A stretch of DNA of 64,000 bases from Seleniivibrio woodruffii. Lineage in GTDB: Bacteria; Chrysiogenota; Deferribacteres; Deferribacterales; Geovibrionaceae. The position numbers and the translations under genes were made by a program. Within the stretch, counting starts at the first letter, position 1, and each line of letters opens with the position of its first letter. Below the pieces are notes generated by a model. The model saw nothing but the letters and a program-made list of their open reading frames with translations, did no database searches and was not told the DNA's origin. The stretch spans positions 124,001 to 188,000 of the forward strand of contig NZ_JAJUIS010000001.1 of assembly GCF_029267515.1 (NCBI RefSeq), read 5' to 3'. Positions 8,695 through 18,321 of the stretch are shown here, piece after piece.

Positions 8695-11537
8695 TCCTTC
8701 CCGAAGACCCTTTTAAACGCTGCTCTCACAGACCTGCGCAGGTTGTGGTACTCGTCCAGAAGCGCCTGACCGCCGGATCTGTAGCCGAAAAATTCCGCCA
8801 TTCTGTCCAAAAGTTTTTCATCTTTCGGAAGTCTCGACGTATCCGTATTGTCGTATATCCGCACAAGGTTCTCAAGGTGCCTGAAAAACAGGTAGCCCTT
8901 GTGGAAGCTGTAGAAATCCCTGCTGGACATTATATCCAGGTCTTTGAAAAAATGGAGCGCGTCGTGGGTGTTCGGCGTATGGAGCTGTTCGTATTTGCAG
9001 CCGTACATAAGCTGGAACATCTGTGCGGAAAACTCAATGTCCAGGAGCCCGCCGTAGCCGGCTTTGATGTCGTTCTTCTCGTATGGAAGCCCCTTTTCGT
9101 TTTCAATGCGCATCCTCATGTCAAAAATCTCTTTAACACCTTCGTCGGCTATCAGACATACATACAGCGACTGAGCCTTAATGCGCTCAAACTCGGCAGC
9201 AAGGGGCGAATTATAGTTTATCACGCTGGAACGCATGAGCGCCTGTTTCTCCCAGAGCATTGCACCTTTTTTCTGATAGTCTTCAAAACCCGTAAGGGTG
9301 GTAACCAGTGTTCCGCTTGAACCGCTGGGGCGCAGGCGCATATCTGTTTTGTAAAGATACCCGTTGTGGCTGTAAGCACTGAGAAACGTTATGCTGCGCT
9401 GTACCATTTTAGAGTAAAACTCCTGATTGGTAATTGATTTCTCTCCGTCCGTGGAGCCATAGCCGTCGTAAAGAAAAACAAGGTCAATATCTGAACCGAA
9501 GCTCATCTCTATGCTGCCCACCTTTCCCATGCCGACAAGCAGGTAGCCGCAGGGAGTCCCGTCCTCTTTCAAGGGGTGTCCGTATTTCTCCGCGAGCTGG
9601 TCGTATATATAGCTGAAAGCAAAATCCACCGTACCTTTGGCAAGCTCTGTGAGTGCGCGCATGGTATCGATGATGTTGGTCTGTTTGTTAAGGTAGGCAT
9701 ACCCTGCGTTGAACATAAAAATTTTATGGCGGATACGAGCAGCCTCCGGCATCAGGTCGGGCATATCGAAGTATTTCTCAGTATGTTCTATCAGATCTGC
9801 CTTAATTTTTTCCGCCGTGAAATCAATTGGTTTGGGATCATAAATATAGTCCAGCAGATCGCGGTTTTTCATTATCTGGTCGGTAAGGTATCTGCTGTAT
9901 GAAAAAATATTTATCAGCTTCTGTATGATGAACGGCGCTGTGGAAAACAGGTCGTGGAGCAGATATATCGTTGCGCTGCTGGCGAGCATCTTTTCAAAGT
10001 TATGCAGAACCTCCGCACTGCCTGATTTACCCTCAAGCTCGTTGATTATCATAACAAGAAGAGACTTGAGCACCTGCCGCTCGCTTTTCACACGAGGACG
10101 GTTCTTCTGTCCTGCCATTACCCGCCTTACTATCTCCACACATTCAAGCGGTTCGTTTATTTTAAGCTGTTTCAGAATGACTGCCGCCTCTTCGTCAGCA
10201 ATATCCTCCTCAAAGATAAGGAAAATGCCCTCGTCCGCACCGGAATCGGTGAACAGTTTTGAAAACTCGTCGTTCACCTGCTTCGTAACGGCGGCGTAGT
10301 GAGCTTCAAACTCCTCTTTAGAGCCGAAACCGCATCTTTCCAGATAAAGAGAAAATGTATCCGCCTGTTCAGGCACGATATGGGTCTGGCGTTCATTTTC
10401 AATCTGTGCCATGTGTTCCAGTTTTCGCAGGAAACAGTAGGATTCAGTCAGCATTTTTGACGTTTCCGCAGTCATAAGCCTGTTATCAGTGAGAATACGC
10501 AGGCTTTTAAGGGTATTGGGATTGAATATTGCATTATTCGAAGGATAATTTATTATCTGAAGCGTCTGTACAATAAATTCTATCTCCCGTATGCCTCCAT
10601 ATCCCAGTTTAACGTGTTTTACATTGCACCCTTTCAACTCAACCCGCTTATTTATCTTCTTTTTAATGTCCTGAAGGTCGTTCATAAGGTTAAAATCAAG
10701 GCTTCTGCGGAAAACGAACGGCTTCACCGCCTTTTTAAAAGCATCGCCAACCTCGATGTCACCCGCCACAGGAAGGGCTTTCAGAAGCATCATCCGCTCC
10801 CAGCTCTGCCCGTATGTTTCATAATATGTATCGTATGCGCGGACAGGCATTGCAAGGGCGCCTCTGTCGCCATCGGGGCGCAGGCGGAGGTCCACTCTGA
10901 AAACTATGCCGTCCTTTGTTCTTTCGCCGATGTATCTGGTGACGTGTTCCGCCACTCTGCTGAAATATGTATGGTTGTCAATCGGTTCCGCACCATCCGT
11001 ATTCCCTATATCGCATCCGTAAACGTATATCACATCTATATCCGAACTGAAATTCAGCTCCCAGCCGCCCAGTTTCCCAAGTCCTATCACGCAGAAGCCA
11101 ACCTCTTTGCCCTCTTCGTCTCTGGGTGTTCCGTGCTGTTTTTTAAGCAACGCACAGGCAAACTGATAAGCTGCCTCACAACATGCCGAAGCAAAAGCGG
11201 AAACATGTGCCGTAACATCCGCGCATGAAGCTCCCAGCCGCATGTCCTCCGCGGCAATACAGACGTATTCCTTCATCTTTTTTATCCTAAGATGCTCCAT
11301 AAACCCGTCTTCCGTCATGGAAAGGATGTCTGCTGAATTGATATCGTCAAGAATGGACTGTCTGTCGCGCACTGTACCTATTTTCCCCACAGCTTCTTTC
11401 ATCATATGAGGATTGTTCATCAGCCATATGCCGAGATATTCTGAATGTCTGGCGATGTATGCCAGCAGTTCCGCATTTTCAGTGGAAATTCCCTGTTCAA
11501 GTGCCGCCGTTCTGGTTTGTTCCTGTCTTGCTATCAT
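8691..11537 (-). CDS. glnE: Bifunctional glutamine synthetase adenylyltransferase/adenylyl-removing enzyme
   Basis: Controls glutamine synthetase by adding or removing AMP on a tyrosine in answer to PII protein and glutamine. Both nucleotidyltransferase domains are present with their metal motifs: SSDIDVIYVY in the N-terminal (removing) half, and GSDIDLVFLY in the C-terminal (adding) half. The start is ATG 11537, which overlaps the kinase stop as ATGA and has GGAGA just upstream. This gives 948 residues, matching the family (946 in E. coli); a start at 11570 would overlap the kinase by 37 bases. No glnA or glnB is in the window. Confidence 0.95.
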   Translation of the reverse strand: MIARQEQTRTAALEQGISTENAELLAYIARHSEYLGIWLMNNPHMMKEAVGKIGTVRDRQSILDDINSADILSMTEDGFMEHLRIKKMKEYVCIAAEDMRLGASCADVTAHVSAFASACCEAAYQFACALLKKQHGTPRDEEGKEVGFCVIGLGKLGGWELNFSSDIDVIYVYGCDIGNTDGAEPIDNHTYFSRVAEHVTRYIGERTKDGIVFRVDLRLRPDGDRGALAMPVRAYDTYYETYGQSWERMMLLKALPVAGDIEVGDAFKKAVKPFVFRRSLDFNLMNDLQDIKKKINKRVELKGCNVKHVKLGYGGIREIEFIVQTLQIINYPSNNAIFNPNTLKSLRILTDNRLMTAETSKMLTESYCFLRKLEHMAQIENERQTHIVPEQADTFSLYLERCGFGSKEEFEAHYAAVTKQVNDEFSKLFTDSGADEGIFLIFEEDIADEEAAVILKQLKINEPLECVEIVRRVMAGQKNRPRVKSERQVLKSLLVMIINELEGKSGSAEVLHNFEKMLASSATIYLLHDLFSTAPFIIQKLINIFSYSRYLTDQIMKNRDLLDYIYDPKPIDFTAEKIKADLIEHTEKYFDMPDLMPEAARIRHKIFMFNAGYAYLNKQTNIIDTMRALTELAKGTVDFAFSYIYDQLAEKYGHPLKEDGTPCGYLLVGMGKVGSIEMSFGSDIDLVFLYDGYGSTDGEKSITNQEFYSKMVQRSITFLSAYSHNGYLYKTDMRLRPSGSSGTLVTTLTGFEDYQKKGAMLWEKQALMRSSVINYNSPLAAEFERIKAQSLYVCLIADEGVKEIFDMRMRIENEKGLPYEKNDIKAGYGGLLDIEFSAQMFQLMYGCKYEQLHTPNTHDALHFFKDLDIMSSRDFYSFHKGYLFFRHLENLVRIYDNTDTSRLPKDEKLLDRMAEFFGYRSGGQALLDEYHNLRRSVRAAFKRVFGKE

Positions 11538-13480
11538 TTCGTCTCCGGTAAAAGTATTATAAATTCGCACCCTTCGCCCGGCGCGCTGTGAACCTCTATG
11601 AATCCTCCGCTGTCCATAACCACCTGCTTGACTGTGGCAAGTCCCAGTCCGGCTCCTTTGCGCTGTTTTGTCGTGTAGAACGGTTTGAACATGTTCTTCT
11701 GGTCGTTCTTGTCGATGCCGCGTCCGGTATCTTTGACCCGCAGTTCAAAGAACATTCCGTAATACATCTCGTGTTTGGATGTGGTCACAGTGATTACTCC
11801 CCGTTTATCCATGGCTTCCGCAGCGTTCTGGCAAAGGTTCACCATCATCTGAATGAACCTGCTCTCGGCAATCTTTATCATCATCCCTTCGGACGTATCC
11901 GAATAGAGTATGGAAACGTCTGGCGGCAGAAGATTGGAAGCCATATCAACCGCCATGGATGTAAGCTCTCTTCCGAATCTCGGTTCGGGTTTCTCTTCTG
12001 TGTCGCGGGCGCTCTGTAAAACTTTCTGGATATACATCCGTGCGCCGTCCACTATGCCGTTTATGCTTTCAAGATGCTGCTCGCGCTTCTCCGCATCGTC
12101 CGCTCGCTCTGCAAGCCCGAACTGAAGGGATATATTCTGCAGTATATTGCTGAAATCGTGCGCCATACCAGATGCCAGCGTGCCCACAGCCTCGCGCCTC
12201 TGCGCCAGGTAGAAGCTGTTCTGTATGTTCTTGTAGTCTGTTATATCGGTAAAAACGGAAAGAACAGCCTGCGTTCCGTCAGTTTCCATGAGAATGGCAC
12301 TGACTGAGACGTTCATTATCTCCCCGCTGCTTTTAACGATGCTGAACTCGCCGAAGTTCTCCACTTCGCCCTCATGTAGCGCTTCCAGTCTTGTGCGGAA
12401 TTTGTCCTTCTCCCGAACATAGTCAAGAATATTCTGGCTGTTGCCGTCCTGACACTCAAGCTCCCTGAACTTACTGTTCTGCTCAATGATATTTCCGTTT
12501 TTATCATGCACAACGATATATTCGGGAATAGTCTGGAAGAGACTCTCGTTCTTCTTGTTCAGCATGTTCAGGTGACGCGTTCTGTCGGCTATCTCATCGG
12601 ACAGCTTTTTGTTGACCCTGAACATCTCTGTTATTATAAGCATTATCAGCAACCCCAGCGGCACGAATACAATCACCATCGCATAATCGCCCGCCCATGG
12701 CAAAAAGCTGAAAACAAACTGTCTTTTATACTGCTCTGTTGTGTAAACAAGACAAAATTTCGTTCCGTGCACGCTAAAGCAGTAGAAACCCACCTGTCTG
12801 TTGTTATATTCGGCGGTATTCCCATGTTTAATCTTCGATTTCAGCCTGATGAGTTCCTGTGTTTCGGGGTCGTCTCCATAGGCTTTGATATCGTCAATTA
12901 TGAGCTCGCTCCTGCCGCCGCTGTTCAGTCCGTTCCAGTAGCCTTTCACCCCTTTTTCATCCATAACGGTGAAAATATCGTATACCGAACCGCTGAAAAC
13001 GCCATCTCTCATAACAGGATATATGAGAATCATATTTCTGTTTTTTTCGAAATTTGAAAGCCCTATATAGACCTCGCCCCTTTTCAGTTTTCTGACTATT
13101 TCATAGTTTTTGGGAGCGGGTACGGAACAGTCGTCCGCACCAAGCGATATGCTCTTTATTATTTCAAAACCGCTGTCGGTTATACCCGTACTGAAACATT
13201 CGCCAAGACTGTAGTGCTTGTCTATGAACGCTGAATATTTCTGTAGCCTGTCTGCCATCTCGTGGGGATCCGGCGATGCTGCAACGTCTTCAAGATTGTC
13301 CTCCCGCTCGTGGAGGATATGTTCTATAAAGCGTCCTATGAGCTTTGCATTATTCGAAGCCTCCGCGGAATATTTGTCCGCAAGGCTTTCGTCGGACTCA
13401 CGACCGGAAATAAGTATCACAACACTGCCTATGGCAACAATAAACAATAATATTATAAGTCTGTTAAAAAATCTGAACAT
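11534..13480 (-). CDS. Membrane sensor histidine kinase with extracytoplasmic sensor and PAS domain
   Basis: 648 residues. The N-terminal membrane helix (about residues 7-25) is followed by a long periplasmic region. A second helix (about 268-290), a PAS domain (about 315-430), the H-box SGMAHDFSNILQN and an ATPase domain with DTGRGIDKND and GAGLGLATVKQ come next. It is the first gene of a coupled trio; its stop overlaps the glnE start. This placement suggests, without proving, that the signal sensed relates to nitrogen or that the kinase simply shares the transcript. No response regulator lies beside it. The start ATG 13480 has AAGAAG upstream. Confidence 0.92.
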   Translation of the reverse strand: MFRFFNRLIILLFIVAIGSVVILISGRESDESLADKYSAEASNNAKLIGRFIEHILHEREDNLEDVAASPDPHEMADRLQKYSAFIDKHYSLGECFSTGITDSGFEIIKSISLGADDCSVPAPKNYEIVRKLKRGEVYIGLSNFEKNRNMILIYPVMRDGVFSGSVYDIFTVMDEKGVKGYWNGLNSGGRSELIIDDIKAYGDDPETQELIRLKSKIKHGNTAEYNNRQVGFYCFSVHGTKFCLVYTTEQYKRQFVFSFLPWAGDYAMVIVFVPLGLLIMLIITEMFRVNKKLSDEIADRTRHLNMLNKKNESLFQTIPEYIVVHDKNGNIIEQNSKFRELECQDGNSQNILDYVREKDKFRTRLEALHEGEVENFGEFSIVKSSGEIMNVSVSAILMETDGTQAVLSVFTDITDYKNIQNSFYLAQRREAVGTLASGMAHDFSNILQNISLQFGLAERADDAEKREQHLESINGIVDGARMYIQKVLQSARDTEEKPEPRFGRELTSMAVDMASNLLPPDVSILYSDTSEGMMIKIAESRFIQMMVNLCQNAAEAMDKRGVITVTTSKHEMYYGMFFELRVKDTGRGIDKNDQKNMFKPFYTTKQRKGAGLGLATVKQVVMDSGGFIEVHSAPGEGCEFIILLPETK

Positions 13481-13510
13481 ATATTCTTCTTATGTTTATT
13501 CAACAGATGC

Positions 13511-13538
13511 TTGACCTAAGCCTCTGTTATGCCATAAT
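13511..13538 (+). promoter_or_regulatory. Candidate sigma-70 promoter for the phosphohexomutase gene
   Basis: TTGACC (13511-13516), a 16-base spacer and CATAAT (13533-13538) lie 37 bases before ATG 13576. Confidence 0.5.
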
Positions 13539-13575
13539 TTTAAAAAGCAAATGCTAATTGTGCAAGAGGTATATC

Positions 13576-15411
13576 ATGTCAGATAATTTCAAAGGGCTTA
13601 ATGCGCCGGAATCTGTTGTCAAAAACGCAGACAAACTGCTTAAACCCACATCATACGATATCCGCGCCTACGTGGGGGAACCGGGGAATTTTTTTACGGA
13701 AAAGGCGGTTCTGACTCCGGAAGCAATGGAGACCATAGGTAAAATTCTCGGCTGTCAGGAATTCGTTCTGCGCTCAGGCACCCGAATGAGCCTTAAAGTC
13801 GGCGACACCGTTGTAATAGGATACGACAACGGTCCCACGTCCGCACCCCTTGCCGCCGCCATGGCGAAAGGAATAATCAGCCAGGGGGTAAACGTTTACG
13901 ACATCGGCACATCCTCCTCCGGTCAGGTATACCAGAACCAGAACCAGCTTGGAGCAAAAGCCCACGTCCAGATAACCCGCTCCCATGTCGAAGTCACCAC
14001 AAACGGAGCAAAATTCGGTATAGCCACACAGGGCATACACACATATCTGCTGGAACAGATGAATATCTTCCTGAAAGAGCAATACCCTGTAAGAAATCTG
14101 CCGGAAGCTGATTACGGCAAAATTTATGATAAAAAATCCGAAGGCAGAAAGGCATATTTCGATAAGATGAAAGCTATCTACTCCGGCTATTTCGAAAAAC
14201 GCGATAACTCCATGGTCGCTGTCAACCTTTTCGGAGGCACCGGACTTCAGTACAAAGATCTGTTTCTTGATATTCTCGGTAAAGACACGCTCATCCTCGG
14301 TGACGATATCGATGTAAACAGCGGACACCTGCTTGCAGACCCCACGAGAAAAGAGATGCTGGCGAAGGTTCCCCGCCTTCAGGACGCTCTGGACAAAGGA
14401 AAGCGCATCCATTCTTTCGACCTTGACGCAGACAGAGGTTCACTCACCGAAGGTTCCGAAGCCCTCACCGTTTCAGGCACAGGACACTATCTCGGCGACG
14501 CGCTGGCTTTTATGCTCGCCGACTATAAAATGAAGCTGGCTCTCCCCGCGCTTAAAGAGGCTCTGAAAGATAAAGGTGTTAACCCCACCAATCTTAAAGC
14601 CATCGAAAAAATTGCAAAGACATTCTACATAGATGCGCGATACACCGGAGCGGTGAAACAGTACGTCGAATCACTCGGCGGAACTACGGTTTTCCATCCA
14701 AAGGGTCACTCCCTCTGGAAAGAAACCATCACGGAAAACATGAAGCTGATGTCTTCGCTGGCAGGCTACACCACAATTGACGAATTTGTTCAGGCAACCG
14801 GCTATCGCGACCTGCAAATCGAAGCGAGCCTTCACTTCTTCTCAACTGATACCAAAGACGGCATCCCCAGAGACGATGCTGTGGAAAATATCTTCATCCT
14901 CGAACAGGTGATTGACGCCCTTGGGATAAATAAGCTGGCTGACTATTTTAAAACCGTACCCTCGCGGTTCGCAACTAAAGAAATACGCACAGTCTCCGAA
15001 TCCAATGAGCAGAAAGAAAAGATAACAGCCGAGGCAGTTTCTGCACTGCGCAATCTGTTCGCGGGCAAAGAGGGTTTTGACATAACAGAATTCGACGGTC
15101 AGATAAGGGTGGATTTTCCCGACGGGTTCATTATGTACGGCATGTCGAACACTTCGCCTAAACTCACCTTTATGGCGGAGGGAAGCACTGTTGAAATGCG
15201 AAACAGGGCGCTCGCTTTCGTCCTGGCACTGCATAACAGTCTCAAGAAAAAATACGGTGACAACGAAGCCATGGATCTGTCCGAAAACGACTTCTTCGTA
15301 AAAGACAGTTCATACGAAATGACCGAACCGGACAAAATGACAATGGATGATAAGCGAGCTGACAATTTTATTGTCTACAGTAAGATTGATAAAAGTATAA
15401 TGGATTATTAA
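13576..15411 (+). CDS. Phosphoglucomutase/phosphomannomutase family protein
   Basis: Alpha-D-phosphohexomutase superfamily enzyme of 611 residues, expected to move phosphate between C1 and C6 of hexoses. Its motifs are variant forms. The catalytic phosphoserine loop reads ITRSHVEVT where T-A-S-H-N-P is usual. The metal loop is DLDADRGS where D-G-D-G-D-R is usual. The last domain ends in MSNTSPKLTFMAEG, which matches the sugar-phosphate loop. ATG 13576 has AAGAGG 6 bases upstream; an in-frame TTG at 13558 does not. The family is larger than the standard ~460 residues. It may supply sugar phosphates for the glycan genes further on, but that is inference. Confidence 0.85.
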   Translation: MSDNFKGLNAPESVVKNADKLLKPTSYDIRAYVGEPGNFFTEKAVLTPEAMETIGKILGCQEFVLRSGTRMSLKVGDTVVIGYDNGPTSAPLAAAMAKGIISQGVNVYDIGTSSSGQVYQNQNQLGAKAHVQITRSHVEVTTNGAKFGIATQGIHTYLLEQMNIFLKEQYPVRNLPEADYGKIYDKKSEGRKAYFDKMKAIYSGYFEKRDNSMVAVNLFGGTGLQYKDLFLDILGKDTLILGDDIDVNSGHLLADPTRKEMLAKVPRLQDALDKGKRIHSFDLDADRGSLTEGSEALTVSGTGHYLGDALAFMLADYKMKLALPALKEALKDKGVNPTNLKAIEKIAKTFYIDARYTGAVKQYVESLGGTTVFHPKGHSLWKETITENMKLMSSLAGYTTIDEFVQATGYRDLQIEASLHFFSTDTKDGIPRDDAVENIFILEQVIDALGINKLADYFKTVPSRFATKEIRTVSESNEQKEKITAEAVSALRNLFAGKEGFDITEFDGQIRVDFPDGFIMYGMSNTSPKLTFMAEGSTVEMRNRALAFVLALHNSLKKKYGDNEAMDLSENDFFVKDSSYEMTEPDKMTMDDKRADNFIVYSKIDKSIMDY

Positions 15412-15427
15412 CGGAATACGCGGTCAC

Positions 15428-15460
15428 GATTGCCGGAAGCCTCAAGTTCTTCCGGCAATC
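15428..15460. terminator. 12-bp hairpin between convergent phosphohexomutase and lpxC
   Basis: GATTGCCGGAAG (15428-15439) pairs perfectly with CTTCCGGCAATC (15449-15460) around a 9-base loop. It reaches into the lpxC stop codon. Neither strand has a clear T-run after it, so termination may need a factor. Confidence 0.5.
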
Positions 15461-16364
15461 AGACCAGCCCCTGTGGTTTCAATTCAAGCTGTGTGAGACC
15501 CGGATGTCTGCCATCGGGTACTTCTATAATTGAATATGAGTCTTTTGACTCTGTGATAAGTCTTGCAAAAAGGTTATTTATCTGGTGACCGGATTTATAT
15601 GCGCGGATATGCCCGAAGATCCTGTATCCTGTCAGCGATATATCGCCTATAAGGTCGAGAACTTTGTGTCTTACGAACTCGTCTTTGAAACGGAGTCCTT
15701 CGGGATTCAGTATATCGTCGCCATCTATCACCACAGCGTTTTCAAGGCTTCCGCCCTTTGCCAGCCCCATCTGCCAGAGAGATTCGACCTCCTGCTTAAA
15801 TCCGAAGGTGCGTGCACCTGCTATCTCGGATGCAAAAGTGTTTTCATCCACCTGAAAGAAAGCTCTCTGCTGACCGATTGAACCGCTTTCGAAATCTATA
15901 TCAAAGGATACCTTGAAGAAACGTGAAGGGATTATCTCAATCCACTTTCCGTCCTTTTCCAGTCTGACTTTCTTATTAAATTTCAGATACTTACGGGGTT
16001 TACCCAGCTCTTTTATCCCTGCGCCGATTATCATAGGGATAAAGGGCTTCGCAGAACCGTCGAGGATAGGCACTTCAGGACCTGAAACCTCTATCATGGC
16101 GTTGTCCACGCCCATGCCGTAAAGAGCTGACATGATATGCTCTATGGTACTGACCGATTGCTCCCCGCACTTGATAGTTGTGGCGAGCATTGTTGACGTA
16201 ACGGTGTAGGGGCTGACGCGTGTGTATTCAGAAGCCGCATCGCTCCGTCTGAAACAGATGCCTGAATCTGCGAACGCAGGATGCACGGTCATGGTTATCT
16301 TCTGACCGGTGTGCAGCCCTATGCCATCGATTGTAAATCCTTTTTTAAGTGTCGTCTGTTTCAT
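15459..16364 (-). CDS. lpxC: UDP-3-O-acyl-N-acetylglucosamine deacetylase
   Basis: Zinc deacetylase for the committed step of lipid A synthesis, which marks the organism as Gram-negative with LPS. 301 residues is normal. The start MKQTTLKKGFTIDGIGLHTG is typical. The zinc site is visible as His in STIEHIMSAL and as His and Asp in VRHKVLDLIGD. It follows dnaB on the same strand after 126 bases that hold two short inverted repeats (16430-16446 and 16464-16483) but no convincing terminator. The upstream bases show no good ribosome site, which is unusual among the neighbours. Confidence 0.96.
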   Translation of the reverse strand: MKQTTLKKGFTIDGIGLHTGQKITMTVHPAFADSGICFRRSDAASEYTRVSPYTVTSTMLATTIKCGEQSVSTIEHIMSALYGMGVDNAMIEVSGPEVPILDGSAKPFIPMIIGAGIKELGKPRKYLKFNKKVRLEKDGKWIEIIPSRFFKVSFDIDFESGSIGQQRAFFQVDENTFASEIAGARTFGFKQEVESLWQMGLAKGGSLENAVVIDGDDILNPEGLRFKDEFVRHKVLDLIGDISLTGYRIFGHIRAYKSGHQINNLFARLITESKDSYSIIEVPDGRHPGLTQLELKPQGLV

Positions 16365-16490
16365 GAGGATTATTAAGCAATTGACATGCCAACGCTGAAA
16401 CCCGCTCCAGACAAGAAGTTGTTAAAGATTTGTATGAAAAATACAACAAATCGGCACGGTGTTCTGTATTCTTTTAGATACAGTTGACTG

Positions 16491-17810
16491 TCAACCCCGA
16501 TAAAGGTCTTTGAACAGCATGTATTCTTTGATGAACGACAGCTCGACCTCGGTTACGGGACCGTTTCTGTGCTTTGCAATGATAACCTCGGCAATGCCCA
16601 TTCTGTCGGACTGCTTATTATAGACCTCATCGCGGTACAGGAAGATAATCATATCCGCATCCTGCTCGATTGCGCCTGATTCACGAAGGTCGGATATCAT
16701 CGGTCTTTTGTCCGCCCTCTGCTCAACGCCTCGGTTAAGCTGTGAAAGAGCGATAACGGGAATGTTCAGTTCCTTTGCCAGAGCCTTGAGCGATCTTGAT
16801 ATCTCGGATATCTGCTGTTCGCGGTTGTCGCCCTTTGTCGCCCCCATAAGCTGAAGGTAATCCACAAAGATCAGATCAAGCCCGTGCTCGCGCTTTATCC
16901 TGCGGCATTTCGCACGCAGTTCCAGCGGTGTGATCGCCGGGGTGTCGTCTATAAAGAGTTTCATATCGCCCAGAACGCCAGCGGCGCTCGCCAGCTTCTG
17001 CCACTCCTCCATGGTGAACTTTCCACCCCTGAGTTTATTGGACTCAACACCTGCCTGCGCTGCAAGAAGACGCTGTGCGAGCTGGTGGGAGGACATTTCC
17101 AGCGAAAAGAAAACTACGCTGCGGTTGTCCATATATGCGGCATTCAGCGCCACGTTAAGGGAGAACGCAGTCTTTCCCATACCGGGACGACCCGCTACTA
17201 TGATAAGGTCAGAGTTCTGCAGACCGTTGGTGACGTTGTTCAGGTCTTTGAATCCGGTATTTACACCGGAAAGCTGGTCGCTCCTGTGAAAGAGGCTGTT
17301 CAGCATGTCCAGCGTTTCGTGCATCAGTTTGCTGAGAGGCTGAACACTGCTTTTGAGTTTGTGCTCCGCCAGAGAGAAGATACGTTTTTCCGCATTCTCA
17401 ACAACTTCTGAAACGTTTTCCGGCTGTTCATAGCTGAACTCGGTTATCTCCACCGCAACACCGATGAGCTGACGCAGGGTAGCTCTGTCACGCACTATGT
17501 CTGCATAATGCCCGACGTTTGCAGAGGTAGGGATTATGTCCACCAGCGAAGAGATATACTCCACTCCACCCGCTCTTTGCAGATCCTCATCGGAAAGAGA
17601 ACCGATAACCGTTACAACATCAACGGGTTTTCCCTGCTCCTGAAGCCACAGGATCTTTCTGAAAAGGTTCTGGTGGGCGGGGATATAAAAATCATCCGCC
17701 TGAATCTTGTCAACTACCTTATCCAGAGCCTTATCGTCAAGAAGTATCGAGGCGATTACCGCCTGTTCCGCCTCTTTGTTATGGGGCGGAACACGTCTCA
17801 TATCCGCCAT
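16491..17810 (-). CDS. dnaB: Replicative DNA helicase DnaB
   Basis: Hexameric helicase that opens the replication fork. 439 residues. The N-terminal primase-interaction domain begins RRVPPHNKEAEQAVIAS. The RecA-like motor has Walker A GRPGMGKTAF near residue 210 and Walker B DLIFVDYLQLM near residue 317. LSQLNRGVEQRADKRP and DLRESGAIEQDAD complete the family set. The start is one base after the rplI stop, so the two are co-transcribed. The pairing rplI-dnaB is common in bacteria. No intein is present. Confidence 0.97.
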   Translation of the reverse strand: MADMRRVPPHNKEAEQAVIASILLDDKALDKVVDKIQADDFYIPAHQNLFRKILWLQEQGKPVDVVTVIGSLSDEDLQRAGGVEYISSLVDIIPTSANVGHYADIVRDRATLRQLIGVAVEITEFSYEQPENVSEVVENAEKRIFSLAEHKLKSSVQPLSKLMHETLDMLNSLFHRSDQLSGVNTGFKDLNNVTNGLQNSDLIIVAGRPGMGKTAFSLNVALNAAYMDNRSVVFFSLEMSSHQLAQRLLAAQAGVESNKLRGGKFTMEEWQKLASAAGVLGDMKLFIDDTPAITPLELRAKCRRIKREHGLDLIFVDYLQLMGATKGDNREQQISEISRSLKALAKELNIPVIALSQLNRGVEQRADKRPMISDLRESGAIEQDADMIIFLYRDEVYNKQSDRMGIAEVIIAKHRNGPVTEVELSFIKEYMLFKDLYRG

Positions 17811-17811
17811 G

Positions 17812-18255
17812 TTATTCCGCTTTCACGTTAACTTTTACTTCGGCGTTTATGTCCATGTATATTTTAACCTTTATGCTGTATTCACCAGGCTCTTTTATAT
17901 GGTCTTTCATGGCGATGTCTTTTTTGTCAACCTCAACCCCGGCATCATGCAGAGCCTTCGCTATGTCTGCGGAGGTTATTGCGCCGTAAAGTTTTCCCGT
18001 ATCGCCGCCTTTTCCTGTTATAGTTATGCCGGTTTTATTGAGTGTCTCGGCAAACGCTTTCGCCTCGGCAATTTTATGTGCCTCGCGCTCTTTCGCCGCC
18101 TGCTTCTTGGCTTCCAGCGCTGCAAGGTTGGCTGGTGTTGCCTCTATGGCGAGTTTCTTTTTAAACAGAAAATTCTGCGCATATCCGTCCTTCGCTTCTT
18201 TTATCTCGTCTTTTTTCGCAACGCCTTTGACGTCCTGAAGAAATATTACTTTCAT
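17812..18255 (-). CDS. rplI: 50S ribosomal protein L9
   Basis: 147 residues with the L9 signature [16 protein letters not shown], then G-Y-A-x-N-F-L (DGYAQNFLF), a long charged helix, and a C-terminal rRNA-binding domain ([15 protein letters not shown]). The start is ATG 18255 with GGGAGAAAG upstream; the frame stays open to 18309, but those codons do not look like L9. Confidence 0.97.
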   Translation of the reverse strand: MKVIFLQDVKGVAKKDEIKEAKDGYAQNFLFKKKLAIEATPANLAALEAKKQAAKEREAHKIAEAKAFAETLNKTGITITGKGGDTGKLYGAITSADIAKALHDAGVEVDKKDIAMKDHIKEPGEYSIKVKIYMDINAEVKVNVKAE

Positions 18256-18321
18256 TGTTCTTTCTCCCGTTCTATGAGACGCTTCGGGTATCTGCCCTCG
18301 CAGTGGCAAAGCTATCTCAAT

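Noticed and set aside
10614-11228. Long plus-strand open frame opposite glnE
   Set aside because: It mirrors the codon pattern of glnE, has no ribosome site and no recognisable protein character.
16365-16490. Terminator between dnaB and lpxC
   Set aside because: Two 6-bp inverted repeats are present but both have A-T-rich stems and no T-run, so no call was made.
18256-18309. Longer start for ribosomal protein L9
   Set aside because: The extra 18 residues are not L9-like and lie over the ribosome site of the true ATG.
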